Source: Flavobacterium caeni
GTDB taxonomy: Bacteria; Bacteroidota; Bacteroidia; Flavobacteriales; Flavobacteriaceae
Length of the DNA stretch: 64,000 nucleotides
Assembly: GCF_900101895.1 (NCBI RefSeq)
Contig: NZ_FMVF01000008.1
Span: forward strand, 106,304 to 170,303
Direction of reading: 5' to 3'
Positions 48,302-56,418 of this stretch are shown here, piece by piece. How positions within the stretch are numbered: position 1 is the stretch's first letter; each line of letters starts with the position of its first letter. The notes beneath the pieces were generated by a model. It saw only the letters and a list, made by a program, of their open reading frames with translations. It was not told the DNA's origin and did no database searches. Position numbers and translations under genes: made by a program.

Positions 48302-49480
48302 ATGAACAACATCGATTTTTTAGACAACGTCGCACGCATCAAAGAAAATATCTACGGCACCAAATTAGACGATTTGGAAATTGATGGAAATGGCTTGCTA
48401 TGGTCATTTTTGGTCGTTTCCTGCAATCTGTCGACTTTTTTGCCCGGACTGAATGCCGAGGATCACTACAACATGGTGCAAAACATGCAGTTTCACCGGT
48501 CGTTGTCGGGTGCCGACTTGTATTTTCCTTCACTTTTGAACAACACCAGGTTTTACGACAAGTCTGATGTGTTGGCCAAAAGCAAACAAACACCTCATAT
48601 TTTTGTAAGCTATCATGCGGGTTCCTACTACATGATTTTGCGCCATTTGGCGATGAACGACAACAGGTTCTGTGTTGTGGCCGGGGACAATTACATCAGG
48701 GATTATGAATCGTTTGTCCAGGACGTTTATCGGGACGTGCCCAACAGCGATACCAGCGCGCTCCAAATAATGTCGGCCCACGACCCGAAATTATTGCTTA
48801 AATTGAGCAAAAAATTAAACGACGGCGTTTCTGTTTTCTTTTTCATCGACGGGAACTCAGGCACCAAGCAGAATAATTTTGCCAGTGACAAGAATTTGCT
48901 CAAGATCGATTTCTTGCACCACCACATCTATGCAAGGCAAGGTGTCGCATTGCTGGCTTATTTGACCAAGGCGCCCGTGGCTACCATCATTGCCAAACGA
49001 GACAAGAGGCTGAACAATTCGGTCATCATAAAGCCTGTGAACACAGACCGGCTCCTGGCCAAGAAAGACCGGAATCATTTCGTCAATTCGGTTACAAGAA
49101 AGCTTTATGGCGAGTTGGAGCGGTACCTTTATAAGAATTATGAACAATGGTCGGGTTGGTTTTACATCCATGAATTGTTTGACGGCGAAGCCGAAACCGG
49201 TCCGTCAACAGCATCGGCGCCCGAGACCGAATACAACAACACCCCTTTTGTGGTCAGCGATGCCATTCGCTTGATAAAACACAAGGACGAGAGTATCTTT
49301 ATGGTCAATCGAAAGAGCTATGAAATAATGCAAATCGGATCTGTATTGTTCGATGTGTTGACTTTCTTTCGGACGCCGCAACAAGTCTCGACAGGGCAGC
49401 CGTTGGTTTTGAACGGCGATGTCATCGGTTTTGACTTCGTAAAAGAATTGATTGCATTGAATTTAATCAAACAAGCTTGA
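48302..49480 (+). CDS. LpxL-like acyltransferase-fold protein fused to a PqqD-like RRE domain
   Basis: A 392-residue protein without signal or membrane helix. Residues about 90-270 resemble the lysophospholipid/lipid-A acyltransferase fold: IFVSYHAGSYYMILRHL near 98 (in place of the usual HX4D/E), VSVFFFIDGNSGTKQN near 178, and HIYARQGVALLAYLTKAPVATIIAKRDK near 210. Residues 314-392 fit a PqqD/RRE winged helix (FVVSDAIRLIKHKDESIFMVNRKSYEIM ... FVKELIALNLIKQ-like). The acidic catalytic residue after His is not obvious, so activity is uncertain. A peptide-acylating enzyme is the working hypothesis. The stop overlaps the next start. Confidence 0.68.
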   Translation: MNNIDFLDNVARIKENIYGTKLDDLEIDGNGLLWSFLVVSCNLSTFLPGLNAEDHYNMVQNMQFHRSLSGADLYFPSLLNNTRFYDKSDVLAKSKQTPHIFVSYHAGSYYMILRHLAMNDNRFCVVAGDNYIRDYESFVQDVYRDVPNSDTSALQIMSAHDPKLLLKLSKKLNDGVSVFFFIDGNSGTKQNNFASDKNLLKIDFLHHHIYARQGVALLAYLTKAPVATIIAKRDKRLNNSVIIKPVNTDRLLAKKDRNHFVNSVTRKLYGELERYLYKNYEQWSGWFYIHELFDGEAETGPSTASAPETEYNNTPFVVSDAIRLIKHKDESIFMVNRKSYEIMQIGSVLFDVLTFFRTPQQVSTGQPLVLNGDVIGFDFVKELIALNLIKQA

Positions 49481-50823
49481 TGAAAAATTGGATTGTCCTT
49501 TTATGCCTTGCCTCTACGGCCATCGCGCTGGGCCAGAAAAGCCAGAACCGTTTCAAGAGTGAGGTGGACCTTGGTCATGGTTCGGTATTCTCGACATTTT
49601 TCGAGTCGACCATCGCCGACGGTAAGTTTACGATTACCTCGCCCAAGAATGCCGATGTTCGTATCATGGGCGGTAAGGCGCGTTTGGGCCGTATCATCGG
49701 AAAATCGCCCAAGAAAGGTATAATCGTGTCGATTGAAGGCATGGTGCGCAATGACAGCCTTTTTGGACAAACCAAGATCCCGATGTTTGGAAAGCTTTTT
49801 TTTAAGGGAATCATCACCGATCAACAGCTGCAAGGTGTCTTGATCGACGAGGATGGTGAACCTGTCGGCAAAGTGACCGGAACGCAATCTACGGCCCACA
49901 AGATCGATTACGCGTCTTTGTGTCCCGAATTGCTGCAGACAATCAAAGACAACATTTACGCCGCGCGCGTACTCGAGACAAGCCAGTGGAAGGAATTCGA
50001 AACAAACCTGAAGCGCCATTGCGACGAATCCGTAGATGATATCGAATTGTTTTTTGGGTTCAACACGCTTGCGCAAAAGCTTCCGTTTACCCATTTGACG
50101 TTACAAATAGCCGAAATTGCTAAAGAAGAAGAACCAACCGACGCCAAAGGGTCGGTTGTCGTAGAAGAGAAAAACGCGACCACGGCCTATGTTCAGATCA
50201 AGAATTTCAGCACCTCGAAACAGCAGTTGGCCGAAGCCATGCCCAAAGTAGTCGCCAACCGAAATTACGATAACCTGATCATCGACTTGCGCAACAATGG
50301 CGGAGGCGGGATCAATGCCGCATTTGAACTGGCCAAATACATTGTAAGCGAAGATATCGAGGTTGGGTATTTTGTCTCCAATAAATTGCAGTATTCGGGC
50401 TTCGATCAGGCGCTTTTTAACACGCTACCGGCGGTTCAGCCAAAGAGTACTGCGGCTTTCGGAGACGACCTGCGCACCAAGCCTGGGCTGAGAATGATTT
50501 TCAGAAAGCCCGACAATCCGATTTTTAAAGGTCAAATTTATGTCCTCACCAACGGCAGGACAGCAAGCACCTGCGAGCCCATCGTGTATGCGCTCAAGAA
50601 AAATAAAAAGGCGACCATCATAGGAGAAACCACCTATGGCGGCATGTTGGCGGCCTCGCCATTTGCCGTCTCTGGCAAGTATGTCGTCATGGTACCCATC
50701 GGCGATTTTTATACAGCCGACGGTGTACGCCTGGACAAGGTAGGCGTAACGCCCGATATAGCAACAAAATCCGACGACGCATTGGCCAAGGCGCTCGAAT
50801 TAATCAACAACCACAAAAAGTAA
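49480..50823 (+). CDS. secreted S41B (IRBP/tricorn-like) peptidase
   Basis: A 447-residue protein with a signal peptide (residues 1-18, ending ALGQ). The N-terminal ~140 residues are beta-rich. The S41 domain follows, with NLIIDLRNNGGGG (about 268), the nucleophile Ser in TNGRTASTCEPIV (about 352) and GETTYGGMLAAS in place of the FGKG of CtpA; the general-base Lys is therefore absent and it belongs with the IRBP/tricorn-like S41B branch. The ATG at 49480 overlaps the stop of the acyltransferase/RRE gene, so it is tightly coupled to that enzyme. It may process the peptide or another secreted protein. Confidence 0.85.
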   Translation: MKNWIVLLCLASTAIALGQKSQNRFKSEVDLGHGSVFSTFFESTIADGKFTITSPKNADVRIMGGKARLGRIIGKSPKKGIIVSIEGMVRNDSLFGQTKIPMFGKLFFKGIITDQQLQGVLIDEDGEPVGKVTGTQSTAHKIDYASLCPELLQTIKDNIYAARVLETSQWKEFETNLKRHCDESVDDIELFFGFNTLAQKLPFTHLTLQIAEIAKEEEPTDAKGSVVVEEKNATTAYVQIKNFSTSKQQLAEAMPKVVANRNYDNLIIDLRNNGGGGINAAFELAKYIVSEDIEVGYFVSNKLQYSGFDQALFNTLPAVQPKSTAAFGDDLRTKPGLRMIFRKPDNPIFKGQIYVLTNGRTASTCEPIVYALKKNKKATIIGETTYGGMLAASPFAVSGKYVVMVPIGDFYTADGVRLDKVGVTPDIATKSDDALAKALELINNHKK

Positions 50824-50828
50824 CCGTC

Positions 50829-52340
50829 ATGGATCTATTAAAAGGAGGCGCGCTCATTGCGGTCGTGGCCGGATTTTGGGGCAACATCAAGTCGTCGCTT
50901 TGGTTCGTCGCGTCGGTGTTTGTCCAGAAATACGAGATCAAGACCGAAGACCTGCACAACGAAGTGATCGGGTATCTGGTCGAAAACAACAAAAAGTTCA
51001 ACAACTACAACCAGGTGTTCGGGTCGCAGTACGAGTCGTTCCGCACCGGAAAGTACGGCCTGGTGGCGTTCGAGAAATACGGCGAGAGCATGATGGTGTT
51101 TTTGTCGCAAAGAAAGTTTTTGTTCAAACTCGTCCGCATCCCGTTTGTGTTCAGCAAGAATGCGTTGGAGACGGCAGGTACCGAAGCCGCGGCGCCGAAA
51201 GATAACAGCAAAAGTTTTTCGTACATCATCTCGATCAGGGGAACGGTCAACGTGCCCGAAATCATCGAAAGGGCGGTCACCGTGCGCAACAACCTGGGTT
51301 GGCAGCTCGAGGACGACATCGAAAACGCCAACCGCTTCAACATCTATTATTTTCCAGAGCGCAAGCAGCAGGAGCAGGAAAAAAAGCAACGCTACGGATT
51401 CGGGTATTCGTGGTACATGCTGCGCAACCTGAACCTGATTGGCGTCGAGCAAAACGACCTTGGGCTCGAGATGAAAAGCAAGGGGAACGCGCTCAAGAAC
51501 CTGTATTTCCCGAAGGAAGTCGAAGATTTGATCGATATCGTCGGGCTTTGGGTCAAAAGCAAGGACTGGTACAAGGAAAAGAAAATCCCGTGGAAGAAAG
51601 GCTGGCTGCTCTATGGCGTACCCGGCACCGGAAAAACGGCGCTCGCACGTGCTTTTGCCGAAGACCTCGATTTGCCGATCTATGTGTTCTCGATGGGGCA
51701 AATGTCGAACAACGACTTTTTGAAGGCCTGGCAAAGCATGCAGCTCAACGTACCGTGTATTGCGCTTTTGGAGGACATCGACAACGTGTTCCACAAAAGA
51801 CAAAACATCTCGCAACTGTCGGGCATGTTGAATGGCGCGATGTTCATGCCCAACGGGGCTACGGGCGAGAGCGGCGAGCTCAAAAGCCCGCTTACGTTCG
51901 ATACGCTGCTCAACTGTCTGGACGGCGTCGACAAAACCGATGGCGTGTTCACCATCATATCGACCAACGACATCACCAAGATCGACGAGGCGCTGGGCGT
52001 GCCCGAGGCGTTCAACCACGACGCACACAATTTTATCTCGTCGCGTCCGGGGCGTATCGACCGCGTGATCAAGCTCGATTACATCGACCGCGACAACAAA
52101 CGGAAGATGGCGCAAAAAATACTCGCGGAATTCCCGCACAAACTCGCAGAAGTCCAACAATACATCCTACAGGACGTGCAGGAAACCCCTGCGCAGTTCC
52201 AGGAGTATTGTTCGCAGATTGCGCTCGAGGCCTACTGGAAAGAAAAAACCAAACCCGAAGACACCGAAGGCGAAGTTTCTATTTTGGCGCGCAATGGCCA
52301 TGCCGCAAACACCAACCCGCCTTTGTTGAAAACCGTGTAA
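50829..52340 (+). CDS. BCS1-like AAA ATPase with N-terminal membrane segment
   Basis: A 503-residue ATPase. A short hydrophobic segment (about residues 5-22, LLKGGALIAVVAGFWGN) may anchor it, and the ~230-residue middle region has no known fold. The AAA domain (about 245-445) has Walker A GVPGTGKTA, Walker B CIALLEDID, sensor 1 FTIISTND and the Arg finger region SSRPGRIDR. BCS1-type AAA proteins translocate folded or membrane proteins. It starts 5 bp after the S41 gene and ends the P3 operon (terminator at 52374). A role in export or maturation of the operon's peptide is inferred only from context. Confidence 0.85.
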   Translation: MDLLKGGALIAVVAGFWGNIKSSLWFVASVFVQKYEIKTEDLHNEVIGYLVENNKKFNNYNQVFGSQYESFRTGKYGLVAFEKYGESMMVFLSQRKFLFKLVRIPFVFSKNALETAGTEAAAPKDNSKSFSYIISIRGTVNVPEIIERAVTVRNNLGWQLEDDIENANRFNIYYFPERKQQEQEKKQRYGFGYSWYMLRNLNLIGVEQNDLGLEMKSKGNALKNLYFPKEVEDLIDIVGLWVKSKDWYKEKKIPWKKGWLLYGVPGTGKTALARAFAEDLDLPIYVFSMGQMSNNDFLKAWQSMQLNVPCIALLEDIDNVFHKRQNISQLSGMLNGAMFMPNGATGESGELKSPLTFDTLLNCLDGVDKTDGVFTIISTNDITKIDEALGVPEAFNHDAHNFISSRPGRIDRVIKLDYIDRDNKRKMAQKILAEFPHKLAEVQQYILQDVQETPAQFQEYCSQIALEAYWKEKTKPEDTEGEVSILARNGHAANTNPPLLKTV

Positions 52341-52373
52341 AATGCCACCGGTATTCCATGCTGGAATTCCAGG

Positions 52374-52402
52374 AAACGACAGTGCCCGCTGTCGTTTTTT
52401 TG
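52374..52402 (+). terminator. terminator of the peptide/acyltransferase operon
   Basis: AAACGACAG / CTGTCGTTT stem with a 6-nt loop and seven T residues. Confidence 0.9.
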
Positions 52403-52420
52403 TTTCGGATTACCAGGTCG

Positions 52421-52476
52421 TTAACGTTTTTTACACTAAAAGTGTAAACCGAAACCTTGGTGTGAGGGTAACTTTA
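52421..52476 (+). promoter_or_regulatory. regulon promoter P4 (palindrome + TAACTTTA)
   Basis: TTAACG, then TTTACACTAAAAGTGTAA starting at 52430 (half-sites TTACAC/GTGTAA intact), then TAACTTTA at 52469-52476, exactly 39 nt from the first T. The final A departs from TAnnTTTG. It reads toward the genes at 52555-54528. Confidence 0.8.
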
Positions 52477-52554
52477 CGCATCAGGACCGTGAGGTATCCG
52501 CAACAGCGTCAACGCCAAAACAACACCCAATAGAAGCCCTAAAAATCAATTGCC

Positions 52555-52851
52555 GTGAAAAATTTCAAAGCCATCAAAACCTCGTCCACCTCGGTGATCC
52601 TGGAGTTGGATACTTGCAAGCTTTCGGTCGAAGAGCAGATTAAGTTTTTCGGAAGAGAATATGCCAAGGTAACGCCCGACGAAAAGTTGACGTTCATCCA
52701 GCAGCACGATTATGAATTCAGTTTCAATATGCTGCTCCATCTCGACCTCGATTTGCGGTACAAGTACCTCAAGAAAGGCGAGTATCCTTTGCAGATCGCG
52801 GACGACAAAGTCCAGGTGCTGCTGACGCTTTCACAAACCAAGACGCCGTAA
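52555..52851 (+). CDS. small cytoplasmic protein of the regulon, related to the secreted Cys-motif proteins
   Basis: A 98-residue protein starting with GTG, with no signal peptide. The segment CKLSVEEQIKFFGREYAKVTPDEKLTFIQQ ... YLKKGEYPLQIADDKVQVLLTL aligns by eye with the C-terminal domain of the protein at 52918 (SDLSTQDEIRIVGKAIAELTANERPMFQQ ... IPAGSYPMNIYSDHVEVTFTV), giving a shared ~75-residue domain. It lacks the CxxGxGxCA motif. It is the first gene of the P4 operon. Confidence 0.7.
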   Translation: MKNFKAIKTSSTSVILELDTCKLSVEEQIKFFGREYAKVTPDEKLTFIQQHDYEFSFNMLLHLDLDLRYKYLKKGEYPLQIADDKVQVLLTLSQTKTP

Positions 52852-52917
52852 AGCCGATTGGTCTGGCCCCTTTAAAAAACCTACGCCGTGTTCTTGTAAT
52901 CCATAAACACCCATATC

Positions 52918-53373
52918 ATGAAAAGATTGAAATTTTTGTTCGGCGTATCGGCCATCGCAACGGCTTTTGGTGCATCGGCGCAGGTGACAGCCAAACAATC
53001 GTCGGCCTCGTTCGGCAGGTTCGGCAACGATTGCAGCAGCGGCAGGGGCGTGTGTGCGTTCAATGCGCAGCAAACGGCGGCCACCGCGACCACGTCGAAA
53101 AGCGCCGAGAAAACGTCGGCCAACACGTTTGTGTTCAGGGCCAAGCGCAGCGATTTGAGCACACAGGACGAGATACGTATCGTAGGCAAGGCAATCGCAG
53201 AACTCACGGCCAACGAACGGCCGATGTTCCAGCAGGTCGACGCCATTACGCTCGATGCGGCCACGGTGTCGAACCTGGGTTTTGCATCGGCCTACAACAA
53301 GATTCCGGCGGGAAGTTACCCGATGAACATTTACAGCGACCATGTAGAGGTGACCTTTACCGTGGCACCATAA
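52918..53373 (+). CDS. secreted CxxGxG[VF]CA-motif protein, paralogue of 47314-47730
   Basis: A 151-residue protein with a signal peptide (residues 1-21, ending ASAQ). After it come the Cys motif CSSGRGVCAF (about residues 39-48), an Ala/Thr-rich linker and the shared C-terminal domain (about 75-151). The Cys spacing and following residue match the protein at 47314 (CVDGSGFCA), so the two are paralogues under the same regulator. Two Cys in the oxidising periplasm suggest a disulfide or a modification site. The function is unknown. Confidence 0.75.
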   Translation: MKRLKFLFGVSAIATAFGASAQVTAKQSSASFGRFGNDCSSGRGVCAFNAQQTAATATTSKSAEKTSANTFVFRAKRSDLSTQDEIRIVGKAIAELTANERPMFQQVDAITLDAATVSNLGFASAYNKIPAGSYPMNIYSDHVEVTFTVAP

Positions 53374-53397
53374 GCAGGCGCACAATTTTGACCGATC

Positions 53398-54528
53398 ATG
53401 AAAAAGTATGTCCTTATCGTTTTGCTGTTTTTGCCTGGCTTTCGCGTGTTGGCGTCGCCCGACAACAGCAACCCCAATGAGGTGATCGCGCAGCTGATTG
53501 CCGAGACCCGCTTGATCAACGAGCGGTACGGTTTGTTGCTCGAGGTCAAGCTCGATGAACTCGCGGCCATCAATCAAATCCTGGCCGTGGCCGTCACCAC
53601 CGAACAAAAGGTCGATGCGCTAATCGTCAAGGACCGCATCATGGACGACATCAGAAAACTGCAGAACGAGAACAATGCCGACATCTCGAAAGTGCGCTAC
53701 CTCAAGGGGTTGCAGGTGATGCGTATCCTGTATGAAAAAGTGCTCAGCCTCGACCATCATTTTGCGTCGGTGCGTACGCTCAACGAGATGAACAAGATGT
53801 CGAATCCGAACCAATACCCCGAATACGACAAACTCAAGGAAATCCTCAAATCGAAGCGCGACAAGAAGTTTGCCGTCGACCTCACGTCGATGCTGGGCAC
53901 TAACACGCTGGTATCGCTGGTGCAGACTTTTACGAACATGATCGGCTCGACGCTCACCAAGGAAGAAAAGGAAACCGAGATCAAGAATGTAGAATGTATA
54001 CTCGATTTTACGCTGCGCATGCAAAACGACCTCAATACGATTTATTTCGAGACGGCCTACCTGCAATCGAACAGCGAAAAGGTCAAGGCCGATATCGAGA
54101 ACCTGTTCAAGGACTACACCAAGCCCATCGGTTATGCGCAAACGCTCGACGCGTGCCGTAAAGGCGACGATTGGGAAGCCATCGGGATCAAAATGGACGA
54201 GTACCTGCTCAAAGTCAAGAATTCGGCGGGCACGACGCAATACAAGATGCAGGTGAACATGGAGTTTCCGATAGACCGGTTGCTGCAATTCATCACGCAA
54301 TACAACAACTTTATCGACCAGGCGGGCGAATTTTACCAGAAATTCAAGATCATCCTGGGCAGTTACGAAAACGAAAAGCAGTGCGAGACCAAGCTGCCGC
54401 TCGAGTACAAAAAACTAAAGGCCGACATCGACATCGCGATCGAGAAATTCAACGTGGCCTACAAACCCGTCGAGGTCAACGGCACCAAGATGAAGGAGAT
54501 CCTGTACGGGCTCAATGAGTTTGAATAA
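53398..54528 (+). CDS. secreted all-helical protein of unknown function
   Basis: A 376-residue protein with a signal peptide (residues 1-20, ending RVLAS). The mature chain is almost entirely helical with heptad-like charged stretches (ERYGLLLEVKLDELAAINQILAV; DALIVKDRIMDDIRKLQNENN), three or four scattered Cys (about residues 200, 245 and 328) and no known motif. It starts 24 bp after the Cys-motif gene and ends the P4 operon. It may be a binding partner or an effector of the small secreted proteins; this is speculation. Confidence 0.68.
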   Translation: MKKYVLIVLLFLPGFRVLASPDNSNPNEVIAQLIAETRLINERYGLLLEVKLDELAAINQILAVAVTTEQKVDALIVKDRIMDDIRKLQNENNADISKVRYLKGLQVMRILYEKVLSLDHHFASVRTLNEMNKMSNPNQYPEYDKLKEILKSKRDKKFAVDLTSMLGTNTLVSLVQTFTNMIGSTLTKEEKETEIKNVECILDFTLRMQNDLNTIYFETAYLQSNSEKVKADIENLFKDYTKPIGYAQTLDACRKGDDWEAIGIKMDEYLLKVKNSAGTTQYKMQVNMEFPIDRLLQFITQYNNFIDQAGEFYQKFKIILGSYENEKQCETKLPLEYKKLKADIDIAIEKFNVAYKPVEVNGTKMKEILYGLNEFE

Positions 54529-54544
54529 ATTGGGTTAATGCAAG

Positions 54545-54590
54545 CAAGCCTAAAGCCACGGAACGGAAGTTTGTGGTTTTGGGCTTGTTT
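54545..54590 (+). terminator. terminator of the P4 operon
   Basis: Long imperfect stem CAAGCCTAAAGCCAC / GTGGTTTTGGGCTTG with a 12-nt loop and a short T-run. Confidence 0.75.
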
Positions 54591-54632
54591 GGTTTGTGGT
54601 GACCGCTGGTTCTATTTGTGGCAAATTTTTAG

Positions 54633-54970
54633 ACTGCACCCAAAAGTTTAGACAAGTTAATAATTACATTGATAATGATGAACCCGATATTGTGTCGGGC
54701 TCATTCCATTTAAATTCAGTTTAATCCTGTCATTGTTATAATAATTGATGTACTCTTTTATCTCATGCCTTAAATGGTCTATTGACCTGAACTTATTGAT
54801 GTAATAGAGTTCACATTTAAGTATCCCGAAGAAGTTTTCGATTACGGCATTATCCAGGCAGTTTCCTTTTCGGGACATGCTTTGTGTGATGCCATTTTGC
54901 TTCAGCAGTCTTTGGTACTGTTTCATCTGGTACTGCCAGCCCTGATCCGAGTGCAGGATTGGTTTGCTGT
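54633..54970 (-). mobile_element. IS3-family insertion sequence remnant
   Basis: The right part of an IS3-group element. Its terminal sequence ACTGCACCCAAAAGTTTAGAC (about 54633-54653) lies just outside the transposase stop, as in IS3 relatives. The element is cut at about 54970, where an unrelated repeat (54961-55144) begins; the other end and orfA are missing. Confidence 0.75.
54657..54970 (-). pseudogene. IS3 OrfB transposase, C-terminal fragment
   Basis: The frame encodes only the last ~100 residues of a DDE integrase-core transposase: HSDQGWQYQM (second catalytic Asp region), SRKGNCLDNAVIENFFGILKCELYY (with the catalytic Glu) and the C-terminal helix YINYYNNDRIKLNLNGMSPTQYR. Full OrfB is about 280-300 residues. 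The codons before SKPILHSDQ come from an adjacent repeat, so the apparent start at 55013 is chimeric. Non-functional. Confidence 0.87.
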
Positions 54971-55144
54971 CGGTAGGGAATTTTTTGGAGAAAAATGTAC
55001 AGGTTTTCAACAAAAAAGGTATCGAAGAATTTTGTAGTTTTCAACCGATAGGGCAGGGGGAATAGGGTTTACCCCTAAGCAATGAAATTGACAAAACGGG
55101 GCAGAAAAGCTGTAGTTTTTGTTAAAGTTTTGGGGGTGTGATTT
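54961..55144. repeat. diverged repeat, copy 1
   Basis: About 185 bp nearly the same as 58734-58922: GTCGGTAGGGAATTTTTT, AAAAAAGGTATC, and AATAGGGTTTACCCCTAAGC are shared in the same order, with roughly one difference in seven bases, ending GTGTGATTTGCTG in both. It abuts the truncated IS3. From 55145 to 55343 I see nothing recognisable. Confidence 0.75.
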
Positions 55145-55343
55145 GCTGTTCGTTGGGAGTTCTTGGGCATTTTTGTGGGGGCGATGCTTCGAATTTTGGT
55201 GTGGGCAGGAGCTGTCCCCGTTAATCATGACATTCAAATTCGTTGTACGGGAATTCTAAAGTTACTGGAAATCGCAGAAGAAATTATCGTACGTCAAACA
55301 ACTCACGTGATAATTTATTACTTTTACACGTAAATTAATTGTT

Positions 55344-55583
55344 ATGAACACGAAACTCACATTAAATCTCGATAAGGAAGTTATTGATGAAGCAAAAACA
55401 TATGCTAAAAGTCATCGAGTAAGCCTTTCTAAGCTAATAGAAAATTATCTTAATTCGCTGACACGAGAAGCAAAAAAGAAGTCATCGGTAAGTTCTTTGG
55501 TTGAGAGTTTAACCGGAATAATTCCAAGTGATTATGACGATAAGAGAGACTACAGGGATTATATCGATAAAAAATACTCGTAA
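55344..55583 (+). CDS. DUF6364-family antitoxin
   Basis: A 79-residue protein starting MNTKLTLNLDKEVIDEAKTYAKSHRVSLSKLIENYL, a ribbon-helix-helix-like start typical of DUF6364 antitoxins, followed by a flexible acidic tail that would bind the toxin. It overlaps the PIN toxin gene by 1 bp (TAATG). Base composition is clearly more A+T rich than the core genes, in agreement with acquisition by transfer. Confidence 0.85.
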   Translation: MNTKLTLNLDKEVIDEAKTYAKSHRVSLSKLIENYLNSLTREAKKKSSVSSLVESLTGIIPSDYDDKRDYRDYIDKKYS

Positions 55584-56005
55584 TGGAAAATGTTTTTGTC
55601 GATACAAATATCATTATTGATCTCTTAGCCAAGCGCGAGCCATTTTACAAAGAGGCGCAAGATTTATTTACGCTGAGTGATAAAAAAGAAATTCAACTTT
55701 GCATTTCATCATTGTCGTTTGCAAACGCCTACTACTCTATTGTAAAGCATCATAAGGAAGTAGAGGCTAGAAAATATTTGGCGAAATTCAAAGTTCTAGT
55801 TACTGTTTTCCCACTTGAAGATAAGGCTATTGAATTAGCTTTGGCGTCAGAATTCAATGATTTTGAAGATGGTTTACAATATTTTGTTGCCATGGACAAT
55901 GATGCAGACGTTATTATCACAAGGAATAAAAAGGATTTCAAGAGTTCAAAAATTCCAGTTTTAACTGCTGGAGAATATTTGAAAAAATCGAGCGACTTCC
56001 AGTAA
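55583..56005 (+). CDS. VapC-like PIN-domain toxin
   Basis: A 140-residue PIN ribonuclease. Acidic active-site residues are in FVDTNIIIDLLAK (Asp near residue 7), in the central EDGLQY (near residue 94) and in the MDNDADVIITRNKKDF block (Asp near residue 105-110). PIN toxins cleave tRNA or rRNA when not bound by the antitoxin. It forms a type II toxin-antitoxin pair with the preceding gene. Confidence 0.9.
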   Translation: MENVFVDTNIIIDLLAKREPFYKEAQDLFTLSDKKEIQLCISSLSFANAYYSIVKHHKEVEARKYLAKFKVLVTVFPLEDKAIELALASEFNDFEDGLQYFVAMDNDADVIITRNKKDFKSSKIPVLTAGEYLKKSSDFQ

Positions 56006-56129
56006 CGTTAGGCCGCTAAGCGAAGCGGCGGAAATATTAGCAGAGAGTACTTTGTTCCTATTTCCGCTCCTTCGCAAATAGGCGAAACGTTGGCTGCAAC
56101 CACTGAAACTTCGTCGTAAATCCTGAACG

Positions 56130-56152
56130 TATACCATGAATTGGTATATTTG
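56130..56152 (+). promoter_or_regulatory. promoter/operator of the ParDE-like module
   Basis: A palindrome TATACCA-TGAAT-TGGTATA (about 56130-56148) overlaps the -7 box TATATTTG (56145-56152), 17 nt before the ATG. This is the position expected for autorepression by the antitoxin. Confidence 0.65.
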
Positions 56153-56169
56153 AATCAAACTTTTAGATC

Positions 56170-56418
56170 ATGGCAAAAAACACGTCAATTTTACTCGGAG
56201 ATTATTTTGACAATTTTATCAATAGTCAAGTTAAAACTGGAAAATATTCGTCGGCAAGTGAAGTTGTTCGCGCTGCTTTGAGAATGTTCGAAAAGGAAGA
56301 AACGAAAAAATCTGAATTGATCAAAGAACTCATAAAAGGCGAAAAATCAGGTTTCGTGGAAAATTTCAGTCGCGAAAAGTTCTTGAATGAAATGCACAAA
56401 AAGTATTTGAATAAATGA
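56170..56418 (+). CDS. ParD-like antitoxin
   Basis: An 82-residue ribbon-helix-helix antitoxin: SILLGDYFDNFINSQVKTGKYSSASEVVRAALRMFEKEETK is the ParD signature. It dimerises on DNA and neutralises the ParE toxin encoded by the next gene, which overlaps it by 4 bp (ATGA). Confidence 0.92.
   Translation: MAKNTSILLGDYFDNFINSQVKTGKYSSASEVVRAALRMFEKEETKKSELIKELIKGEKSGFVENFSREKFLNEMHKKYLNK

Noticed and set aside
54657..55013. Functional transposase starting at 55013
   Set aside because: The first ~15 codons come from an unrelated repeat, and the N-terminal half with the first catalytic Asp is missing.
54850..55044. Protein-coding interpretation of the repeat (MKTTKFFDTFFVENLYIFL), with a similar frame at 58595-58822
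   Set aside because: The two frames look alike only because the underlying repeat is duplicated. The third copy does not keep the frame, and neither has a signal peptide or known domain.
56007..56095. Integron attC-like site between the two toxin-antitoxin modules (GTTAGGC and GTTGGCT 82 bp apart, with a GCCGCT/AGCGGC hairpin)
   Set aside because: Both core-like sites point in the same direction, whereas attC needs an RYYYAAC at its 5' end. No integrase is in the window and no repeated copies flank the other module.
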